Of a stretch of DNA of 6,378 nucleotides, positions 1 to 4,705 are shown piece by piece. Numbering within the stretch: position 1 is the first letter of the stretch; every line of letters starts with the position of its first letter. Source of the stretch: UKL13-2 sp043768625 (lineage in GTDB: Bacteria; Pseudomonadota; Gammaproteobacteria; Burkholderiales; Usitatibacteraceae); the NCBI GenBank assembly GCA_043768625.1, contig JAYVKG010000241.1, positions 1 to 6,378 of the forward strand, written 5' to 3'. A model generated the notes under the pieces. The model was given only the letters and a program-made list of their open reading frames with translations. It had not been told where the DNA came from and did not search any database. The position numbers and the translations under genes are program-made.

Positions 1-2
1 GG

Positions 3-65
3 CAGGCAAGTAACTACATTGAAGACAAGCCGGGCGTTGCGGATGCCTTGACCAAGCCTCGGTAA
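3..65 (+). CDS. 3' tail of an unidentified protein (partial)
   Basis: An open frame enters from the left edge and ends at TAA (63-65). Only 20 residues are visible (starting QASNYIEDKPG and ending LTKPR), too few to name a family. The acidic/polar composition and the stop 64 nt before a well-formed gene on the same strand make a real gene tail plausible. No terminator-like hairpin lies between this stop and the next gene, so the two could be co-transcribed. The frame could also be open by chance, since 20 codons is short. Confidence 0.4.
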   Translation, partial: QASNYIEDKPGVADALTKPR

Positions 66-129
66 AAAGCAAGTCTCAAACTTCAGACCGCCCATTTAAT
101 TGATTACACACCAAGAAGGAAAGTTCTAC

Positions 130-564
130 ATGAAACAACTCATTATTTCTGCTGCCGTTGCATCAACGCTATTGCTCGGTGGATGCGCCACGCGAAGCGA
201 CAGCCAGCCGGTTTATATCGAGGATTCGGCACGCGTTCAGTATGGTTACGTGGAAGGCATTTCGTTCGTGGAAGGCCAACGCGGAACCTCCGGCGGCGGT
301 GCCCTTGTTGGCGGCATTATCGGCGGCGTATTAGGCCACCAGGTAGGCAGTGGCCGTGGCAACACCGCCGCCACTGTTGTCGGCGCTGCAGGCGGCGCGC
401 TGATTGGCAATGAAGTTGAGAAAAACCGCAACACCGGCGAGAGAATCGAAGTGCGCGTGCGCTTGGACAACGGCGCACGGGTAACCTACACCCAGGATAA
501 TCCTCGGGATTTCGCCAACGGTGACCGGGTACGCATCGAAGGTGGGCGGGTATTCCGCGGATAA
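130..564 (+). CDS. Glycine-zipper 2TM lipoprotein (SlyB / 17 kDa antigen type)
   Basis: A 144-residue envelope lipoprotein. The signal peptide (1-18) ends in the lipobox L-G-G-C, with Cys19 as the predicted lipidated residue. Residues about 55-95 form the glycine-zipper two-helix segment, with GGGALVGGIIGGVLG followed by VVGAAGGALIGNEVE. A basic loop and a C-terminal beta-type segment (RVRLDNGARVTY, later GDRVRIEGGRVFRG) follow, as is usual for this family. I chose ATG130 because AAGGA at 116-120 stands 9 nt upstream and the signal peptide begins there; an in-frame ATG at 100 would add ten polar residues ahead of the signal sequence. Relatives such as SlyB and the Rickettsia 17 kDa antigen sit in the outer membrane and support envelope integrity. 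The exact role here is not known. The gene may be co-transcribed with the partial gene upstream. Confidence 0.9.
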   Translation: MKQLIISAAVASTLLLGGCATRSDSQPVYIEDSARVQYGYVEGISFVEGQRGTSGGGALVGGIIGGVLGHQVGSGRGNTAATVVGAAGGALIGNEVEKNRNTGERIEVRVRLDNGARVTYTQDNPRDFANGDRVRIEGGRVFRG

Positions 565-615
565 ATTGAAGTGACGATCGCCAAAGTAGTATGCAGTAGG
601 TTGCGCCTTATCTGC

Positions 616-653
616 ACCCATGGCGATCGCCCGACTCACCATGGGTAATCGCC
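616..653 (+). promoter_or_regulatory. Inverted repeat in the csbD-like leader
   Basis: ACCCATGG (616-623) and CCATGGGT (639-646) form a perfect 8-bp inverted repeat with a 15-nt loop. A second, overlapping pairing is possible between GGCGAT (622-627) and ATCGCC (648-653), and the loop begins in the self-complementary GGCGATCGCC. The block lies 30-67 nt upstream of ATG683. It could be an operator or a switching leader hairpin. No poly-T follows, so it is not a standard terminator. Function is inferred only from position and symmetry. Confidence 0.35.
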
Positions 654-682
654 CTGCATTAAATCTGCAAAAGGAATTTGCG

Positions 683-913
683 ATGAATTGGGATCAAATA
701 GAGGGTAACTGGACACAAATGAAGGGCAAAGTAAAACAGCATTGGGGCAAGCTTACCGATGATCAGCTTGACGTTATCGCTGGCAAACGTGATCAGCTCG
801 CAGGAAAAATCCAGGAGCAATACGGCTACACCAAAGAGCGCGCCGAAGAAGAGCTTGGTAATTGGGAGAAAAACAATGGTTCCCCGCAGCTTGAACGGCC
901 GTCTAAATATTAA
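683..913 (+). CDS. CsbD-like stress protein
   Basis: A 76-residue, highly charged, soluble protein with no signal peptide. It opens with the CsbD family signature MNWDQIEGNWTQMKGKVKQ and continues with WGKLTDDQLDVIAGKRDQL and GKIQEQYGYTKERAEEELGNW, the two-helix arrangement typical of the family. Length fits the usual 60-80 residues. CsbD of Bacillus is a sigma-B general-stress protein and YjbJ of E. coli is abundant in stationary phase; no biochemical activity is established. ATG683 is chosen because AAGGA (671-675) precedes it by 7 nt and the family motif begins at that Met. An in-frame ATG at 620 would add 21 residues unlike the family. The gene has its own leader with an inverted repeat, 118 nt after the glycine-zipper lipoprotein gene. 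Confidence 0.93.
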   Translation: MNWDQIEGNWTQMKGKVKQHWGKLTDDQLDVIAGKRDQLAGKIQEQYGYTKERAEEELGNWEKNNGSPQLERPSKY

Positions 914-1040
914 TTATTGAAATACTGAGCCCGCCGCCAGCCTAGGCAGCCGGTGACGCCCAATGCGATATACGCTGTCTTAAAGCTTATTGTTTTACCG
1001 CTTCAAATCGAACCACCATCTCACTCATAAAGGAATACTC

Positions 1041-1586
1041 ATGAACATGAAACCGATTAATGCCGCTCTGCTCGCTGCCGCTTTTTGCGCAAGCAGCATC
1101 AGTGCATTCGCCGCCATCACCAAAGCTGAACATAAGACCGCCATCAAAGAGGCGGACATGTCTTACAAAACCGCGAAAGCAGCGTGCTCGCCGCTGGCAG
1201 GCAATGCTAAAGACGTTTGCGTCGCCGAGGCTAAAGTAGTCAAAGCCTCCGCCAAGGCCAAAGCCGACAGCGACTACAAGAATACCGCCAAGGAACGCTA
1301 TGATGGACAGAAAGACGTAGCCGGCGCGGAATATGATTTGGCTAAAGCTAAATGCGGTGCCAAGGCAGGCAACGACAAAGATGTCTGTATTAAGGAAGCC
1401 AAGGCTGTAGAAGTTCGCGCCAAAGCAGATGCCAAAGCTGGCACCAAAGTTAGCGAAGCCCGTAGTGACGCCTCAGATGAAAAACGTAAAGCCAATTACA
1501 AGGTTGCGACCGAGAAGTGCGAGGCATTTAGCGGTGCCGCAAAAGACACCTGCGTAACAGAAGCAAAAGCCCGTTTTAACATGTAA
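1041..1586 (+). CDS. Exported three-repeat Cys-pair coiled-coil-like protein
   Basis: A 181-residue protein that I do not recognise by name. Residues 1-25 form a signal peptide (hydrophobic LLAAAF core, likely cleavage after A-F-A or A-F-A-A), so the mature protein is periplasmic or outer. The mature part is rich in Ala and Lys and probably helical. It carries three copies of a Cys pair, each spaced C-x10-C: Cys49/60, Cys105/116 and Cys160/171. The unit reads roughly C-x4-G-x2-K-D-[VT]-C-[VI]-x-E-A-K and recurs every 55-56 residues. After export, the pairs could form one disulfide per repeat. ATG1041 is preceded by AAAGGA (1029-1034) at 6 nt; ATG1047 is an alternative and ATG990 has no such site. 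A terminator at 1633 follows. Similar Ala/Lys-rich exported proteins occur in betaproteobacteria as hypothetical proteins (from memory, unverified). Confidence 0.85.
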   Translation: MNMKPINAALLAAAFCASSISAFAAITKAEHKTAIKEADMSYKTAKAACSPLAGNAKDVCVAEAKVVKASAKAKADSDYKNTAKERYDGQKDVAGAEYDLAKAKCGAKAGNDKDVCIKEAKAVEVRAKADAKAGTKVSEARSDASDEKRKANYKVATEKCEAFSGAAKDTCVTEAKARFNM

Positions 1587-1632
1587 TGATTAATCCTGAA
1601 TCCTTGTGAGGCCGTTACAGGCTACACATTCG

Positions 1633-1657
1633 GCGGGTCCTCGTGGCCCGCTTTTTT
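1633..1657 (+). terminator. Rho-independent terminator
   Basis: GCGGG-(T)-CC, loop TCGT, GG-CCCGC forms a 7-bp GC-rich stem with one bulged T, followed by TTTTTT (1652-1657). It lies 46 nt after the stop of the Cys-repeat protein gene and should end that transcript. Confidence 0.85.
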
Positions 1658-1680
1658 ATGCGCTGTCAGTATCAATAGAT

Positions 1681-1710
1681 AAAAAAGGGCCGCGCGTTGC
1701 GCGGCCCTTT
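1681..1710 (-). terminator. Rho-independent terminator for the entericidin gene
   Basis: A perfect 12-bp stem, AAAGGGCCGCGC (1684-1695) with its complement (1699-1710) around a 3-nt loop. On the minus strand the stem is followed by six T (1686-1681). It lies 26 nt past the stop of the minus-strand entericidin-type gene. On the plus strand only three T follow, so it may also act weakly as a second barrier for transcription from the left. Confidence 0.88.
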
Positions 1711-1736
1711 CTATAGCGTACTGAAGCTCAAAAAAA

Positions 1737-1877
1737 CTATTTATTTCTCTGCGCGCTGTTTTCGATTTTTTCGCCGGTGCGCTCAATGTCTTTGCCCGCG
1801 CCTTCGATGGTATTACAGCCGGTGGTGAAAACGGCAACACTGCACAGTGCCGCTAATGTGAGAATAATTTTTTTCAT
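1737..1877 (-). CDS. Entericidin A/B-type small lipoprotein
   Basis: A 46-residue lipoprotein. It starts MKKIILTLAALCSVAVF and reaches the lipobox T-T-G-C, with Cys21 as the lipid-attachment residue. The mature part, CNTIEGAGKDIERTGEKIE, is the entericidin signature (C-N-T-x-x-G-x-G-x-D-[IV]-x-x-x-G-x-x-[IV]). The length matches EcnA/EcnB, which are 41-48 residues. AGGAG (plus-strand 1885-1889) lies 7 nt before the ATG, and a strong terminator follows the stop. In E. coli, EcnB is a stationary-phase (RpoS-controlled) toxic lipoprotein and EcnA its antidote; single homologues elsewhere are usually called entericidin-family lipoproteins without proof of toxicity. I see no second copy next to it, so I do not assign toxin or antidote. 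Confidence 0.93.
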   Translation of the reverse strand: MKKIILTLAALCSVAVFTTGCNTIEGAGKDIERTGEKIENSAQRNK

Positions 1878-2100
1878 GTGAACTCTCCTAAATGGGTGAT
1901 TAATATGTGGTGTTGAATACTTGCGCCTACATATTGCTACTATGGCCCGATTCGCTCCATAAGCGCCGGTCGCAATCGTCTGTCAGACGAACGCCTACGG
2001 ACATTTTGTAAGAATTATCCTACGCACCAATCAGCAACGGGGTGATGATTTTCGCGCCATTTCTGCCGATAATTTCGGCAAGTAACGCTAGGAGTACACA
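1878..2100. promoter_or_regulatory. Divergent intergenic region with a 15-bp palindrome
   Basis: This 223-bp stretch separates the minus-strand entericidin-type gene from the plus-strand BON lipoprotein gene, so both promoters should lie here. It contains a perfect palindrome, TCGTCTG-T-CAGACGA (1976-1990); CCTACG twice, 25 bp apart (1994-1999, 2019-2024), with a related GCCTAC at 1925-1930; an A/T-rich stretch between the two CCTACG copies; and a hairpin TGCCGA-TAATT-TCGGCA (2064-2080) just before the BON gene's ribosome site AGGAG (2090-2094). TATCCT (2016-2021) could be a -10 element, but I find no matching TTGACA-like -35. This suggests an activator- or alternative-sigma-dependent promoter (inference). 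Confidence 0.5.
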
Positions 2101-2622
2101 GTGAAAATTTTAGTCCCGCCCCATTGTTCGTTTGTGGTTGCGCTTATTTTCAGTGTCGTGCTGATCACCGCAGGTTGTAGCAAATACACCGATTCGGGAC
2201 AAACAGTCGGGCAGAAGCTCGATAATGCGATCGACAAGACCAACGCCAAAATCGCTGACACAGGCGACAAAATAGTCAAGAAGGTTGATCTGGCTGGTGC
2301 GGCCGTGGTTAGCGCCAGTGAATCGATATCCACTACCACGGGTGCTGCGATCGATAAGGCAGGCACTGCCGTATTTAGCAAAGTTGACCAGGTCGGTACC
2401 ATCGCCGAGGACTCGGCGATCACAGCGTCGATCAAGGCCGACCTGCTGAAGGACCCAGGCCTAAGCGCGTTGGGAATTGAGGTTAACACCGTCAAGGGTG
2501 AAGTGACCTTGAAAGGAGAAGTGTCTACCGAAATACGTAGACAGCGCGCCGAAGGAATCTCGCGTCACATTGTCGGAGTGTCAAAAATAAATAATCTGCT
2601 GAAGATCAGCGGTAGCCAGTAA
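2101..2622 (+). CDS. BON-domain lipoprotein (OsmY-like)
   Basis: A 173-residue protein starting at GTG2101, with AGGAG (2090-2094) 6 nt upstream. A hydrophobic signal (about 9-24) ends in I-T-A-G-C, giving Cys26 as the likely lipidated residue. The lipobox is slightly weak because position -3 is Thr. Residues 30-100 are a low-complexity, probably helical linker with repeated D-K-x-[GT] themes (DNAIDKTNAKIADTGDKI, AAIDKAGTAVFSKVDQVG). Residues about 103-169 form one BON domain: DSAITASIKADLL, then the beta elements IEVNTVKGEVTLKGEV, ending GVSKINNLLKI. BON domains occur in OsmY and DolP and bind phospholipid or envelope partners. A single BON with a membrane anchor suggests an envelope-stress role. 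The intergenic region upstream carries a palindrome that may control it. Confidence 0.9.
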   Translation: MKILVPPHCSFVVALIFSVVLITAGCSKYTDSGQTVGQKLDNAIDKTNAKIADTGDKIVKKVDLAGAAVVSASESISTTTGAAIDKAGTAVFSKVDQVGTIAEDSAITASIKADLLKDPGLSALGIEVNTVKGEVTLKGEVSTEIRRQRAEGISRHIVGVSKINNLLKISGSQ

Positions 2623-2623
2623 G

Positions 2624-2666
2624 CCGGGAAAAGAGCCGGATTTTCCTGGTGCGGCGTTTTTCGCCG
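2624..2666 (+). terminator. Possible terminator after the BON gene
   Basis: CCGGGAAAA (2624-2632) can pair with TTTTCCTGG (2641-2649) with one G-U pair. A second hairpin, CGGCG-TTTTT-CGCCG (2652-2666), follows directly. The T-run sits in the loop of the second hairpin rather than after a stem, so this is not a textbook terminator. The position, 2 nt past the stop, supports a role in ending or protecting the transcript. Confidence 0.4.
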
Positions 2667-2784
2667 TCGTCTGTAGACTAAGGTTGGCGCCGATCATGTG
2701 CTTGCTGCTGGCCTGGTCCGGCCAACTGACTGACTTTCTACAGCGCATGGCATGCAGTAGCTGGGCAACATGAGCGTAGAAAAT

Positions 2785-3576
2785 TTACAACATCAGCGGC
2801 CCGCCGCGCTTGCGTACCAACTGCGACATCATCCCCGCAATAGCCTGATCAATGCGCACGAGCGTGCCGGTAAATTTGATGCCGGTTTCTTCTGACAGGC
2901 GCTTGGCATCCGCTCGCAGCACCGCCATTTCCAGCGCCACGCGTTCGCCGCTTACCGCAAAGACAATTGCATTGCCGCCTTCAACTGGTGCCAGCGCCAA
3001 CACACGGCCGTCAAATGCCGCGCGCAAATTCTCGATTTGTTTTTTATAGCCATGCGTGCGTCCGAACAGATTCAACACCAGCAGTCCGCATTTGTTTAGA
3101 CGGCGACGACAGTCGCGATAGAACGCCTCAGTACCGAGCGCACCAAAGCGCGCGTTGTGATCATAGCCATCGACCATGATGCAATCGAATGTTTCGCGAC
3201 TGTCCTCGTGCATCCACAGCACGCCATCACCAATCTGAATTTTGATGCGCGCTTCATTTGACGGCAGCCTGAACGATTGCTGCGCCATGAAAACCACCGC
3301 CGGGTTAATCTCGACGATAGTCTGTTTGGTCGCGGGCCGATAACGGTACCAGAATTTGGCAAGCGAACCGGCACCGAGTCCGACCTGTAATACCCGCTTC
3401 GGCCAATCGCTATCGGGCCGCAGTAATAAACACGCCACCATCTCGCGGGTGTATTCCAATTCCAGCGCATAGGGTCGCGCGAGGCGCATCGCGCCCTGTA
3501 TCCACTCTGAGCCGAAATGCAGCATACGCACGCCCGCTTCTTCGGAAGTTTCAAGGGTGTGGGTGGGCTTTTTCAC
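2785..3576 (-). CDS. Spermidine-synthase-like protein (polyamine aminopropyltransferase family)
   Basis: A 263-residue Rossmann-fold protein of the spermine/spermidine synthase superfamily. Visible motifs in order: VLQVGLGAG (62-70, nucleotide-binding loop), VEINP (88-92, acidic residue of motif II), IGDG (115-118), and FDCIMVDGYDH (130-140, where Asp136 matches the catalytic-loop Asp), followed by GTEAFYRDCRRRL. It is slightly shorter than SpeE (about 285-300 residues). The N-terminus (SEEAGVRMLHFGSEWIQGAM) replaces the usual N-terminal sheet, and the loop after Asp136 lacks the D-P-x-G-P pattern of true SpeE. It may therefore be a relative with an unknown substrate. The GTG start (3576-3574) has no clear Shine-Dalgarno site but overlaps the TGA of a 22-codon frame upstream. 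I kept it because the SEEAGVR segment looks like family sequence; Met18 is the alternative. No S-adenosylmethionine decarboxylase gene is nearby. Confidence 0.82.
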   Translation of the reverse strand: MKKPTHTLETSEEAGVRMLHFGSEWIQGAMRLARPYALELEYTREMVACLLLRPDSDWPKRVLQVGLGAGSLAKFWYRYRPATKQTIVEINPAVVFMAQQSFRLPSNEARIKIQIGDGVLWMHEDSRETFDCIMVDGYDHNARFGALGTEAFYRDCRRRLNKCGLLVLNLFGRTHGYKKQIENLRAAFDGRVLALAPVEGGNAIVFAVSGERVALEMAVLRADAKRLSEETGIKFTGTLVRIDQAIAGMMSQLVRKRGGPLML

Positions 3577-3641
3577 CGAGTGATGGTTTTCGGGGTGTTA
3601 AAAATCTGGGCACCACTGAGCAGCATTTCACCGGCCTTCAT
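3573..3641 (-). other. Short open frame overlapping the GTG start (possible coupling ORF)
   Basis: A 22-codon frame, starting MKAGEMLLSGAQIF, ends in a TGA that overlaps the GTG start of the spermidine-synthase-like gene in the sequence GTGA. An inner Met (codon 6) is preceded by AAGG at about 8 nt. Such overlap is typical of translational coupling and would explain why the GTG has no ribosome site of its own. It may equally be chance: the frame is short and I recognise no family. Confidence 0.25.
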
Positions 3642-3759
3642 CAAAATTTCACGCCATTTTTTGCGTCATTTCACTGCTCGCAATGTGACTACCTACGACG
3701 CACGCTGGAATCCTGGCTGCGGTTGGCGGCCCGGTGGCTGCCGCGCGACCGTTGTCAAG

Positions 3760-4422
3760 TCAATGCAATTTCTTTTTTGACGAATCCGCTGCCACCGCCG
3801 CGGAACCAGGGTGCCTAGCCGTTACTTTCGGACGGTCGCGCAGCGACTGAAAATACTGATAAATATCGACCGCTAGCATCGGCAGGTCGTCGCGACACTC
3901 CTTCAGCAAATCAGCCATCTCGCGCGGCTTGATTTTCTTGAGTGCCTTTGCATCGATCTCGCCGGCCAGCAGGCTGATCGCGAACAAAAGCTCGTTGATC
4001 TCACTTTCATCGCCTGCCTCGATCCAAGGCAAAACAGAAGACTCCACACCATCCAGATAGGCTTGGCACCATGCGCTGTAATCGTACTCTCCCTCGGCGG
4101 CTGGGTCGGACGAGTCGGCAAGATTGAGCACCAAACCCAGCGATTCGCCTGCACGCAAATCGATCACGATTTCGGCATGAAAGCGCAACAATAACTCTTT
4201 CACCGCCTGCGCCTGCTCGGCGCTTTCATAGTCTGGACTGCCGAGGACAGCAGGCAGCCATTGCTCGGACTTCACCAATCCAGGACCGCTGATGACCGCA
4301 CAAAGAAAACCCTGAATCTCATCCAGCCCCATCGCCTGCTGCTTGAAAGTGGGCGACGCGAGCAACGTCTCCAGATGGGATATTTCTGCATTATTTAAAG
4401 GGGTCGCAAGGGAGGAAGTCAT
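3760..4422 (-). CDS. UPF0149 / YecA-family protein without SEC-C motif
   Basis: A 220-residue, acidic, probably cytoplasmic protein. The family hallmark is at about residues 31-49, GLDEIQGFLCAVISGPGLV (compare L-D-G-F-L-x-A-x-x-x-G-P). YDYSAWCQAYLDGVE follows at about 114-128, then a helical region with INELLFAISLLAGEI. Function in the YecA/YgfB family is mostly unknown. Many YecA proteins end in a SEC-C zinc motif (C-P-C-G-S-G-K-K-x-x-x-C-C); here the end is a low-complexity Ala/Ser/Lys tail, so that metal site is absent. The start is uncertain: ATG4422 (MTSSLATPLNN) fits family N-termini best, but ATG4446 and ATG4488 are in frame and none has a strong ribosome site. It is transcribed toward the spermidine-synthase-like gene, with 183 nt between them and no clear terminator, so read-through is possible. 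Confidence 0.85.
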   Translation of the reverse strand: MTSSLATPLNNAEISHLETLLASPTFKQQAMGLDEIQGFLCAVISGPGLVKSEQWLPAVLGSPDYESAEQAQAVKELLLRFHAEIVIDLRAGESLGLVLNLADSSDPAAEGEYDYSAWCQAYLDGVESSVLPWIEAGDESEINELLFAISLLAGEIDAKALKKIKPREMADLLKECRDDLPMLAVDIYQYFQSLRDRPKVTARHPGSAAVAADSSKKKLH

Positions 4423-4705
4423 GGACGTCTCAGTGTTAATTAGCATGTGATTATCTACCGATGTCGGCCTGAACGTACGGCCTTGCATGTCGTCTATTTA
4501 AAACTGCCGGGGCCGGGCCAACATTCGCGTCCGGTCTACCTAAAGCCTGTCAGCGGCCGTGAAACCAGCTATGGCAGGCCGACAAAAGTGCCAGGCGCGC
4601 CAGGTTGTAACAGTTCGAAAATACTTGAACCGTTCAAAGGGTGTAATGTCTATGTTGGCAGTGTCGTCTGTTTAGGCGGAAAACGTAAAATACGAGGTGT
4701 TGATC
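4423..4705. promoter_or_regulatory. Divergent intergenic region with a TTGAACCGTTCAA palindrome
   Basis: About 280 bp between the YecA-family gene and the plus-strand Gly/Tyr-rich protein gene. It should hold both promoters, but I find no -35/-10 pair with correct spacing. It contains a perfect palindrome, TTGAAC-C-GTTCAA (4625-4637), about 70 nt before ATG4706; an imperfect inverted repeat, GCCTGTCA/TGGCAGGC (4545-4552, 4572-4579, one G-U pair); and TCGTCTGT (4664-4671), an octamer also found in the palindrome upstream of the BON gene. GAGGTG (4694-4699) is the ribosome site for the right-hand gene. Confidence 0.4.

Noticed and set aside
623..632. GGCGATCGCC resembling the cyanobacterial HIP1 repeat
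   Set aside because: It occurs once, and the proteins are proteobacterial; it is explained by the local inverted repeat.
620..682. Upstream ATG extension of the CsbD-like protein
   Set aside because: The extra 21 residues are unlike the family and would translate through the inverted repeat; ATG683 has a good ribosome site.
938..960. Hairpin-like GCCTAGGC stretch between the csbD-like and Cys-repeat genes
   Set aside because: The symmetrical core is only 8 bp with no T-run, so it does not support a terminator call.
1622..1840. 72-codon minus-strand open frame overlapping the entericidin-type gene
   Set aside because: It is in another frame, has no ribosome site or recognisable motif, and runs through the terminator hairpin at 1681-1710.
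2088..2495. 135-codon minus-strand open frame opposite the BON gene
   Set aside because: It is the antisense shadow of the BON lipoprotein gene, which has lipobox, domain and ribosome site; the shadow has none.
2671..2743. Long imperfect inverted repeat CTGTAGA...TCTACAG with TTGGC/GCCAA
   Set aside because: Only short blocks match and they are out of register, with no terminator tail or insertion-element features; likely chance.
3769..3777. A-AAA-AAG slippery heptamer in frame near the end of the YecA-family gene (minus strand)
   Set aside because: A -1 shift would change only the last few residues before another stop, and no stimulatory hairpin or upstream Shine-Dalgarno-like element is evident.
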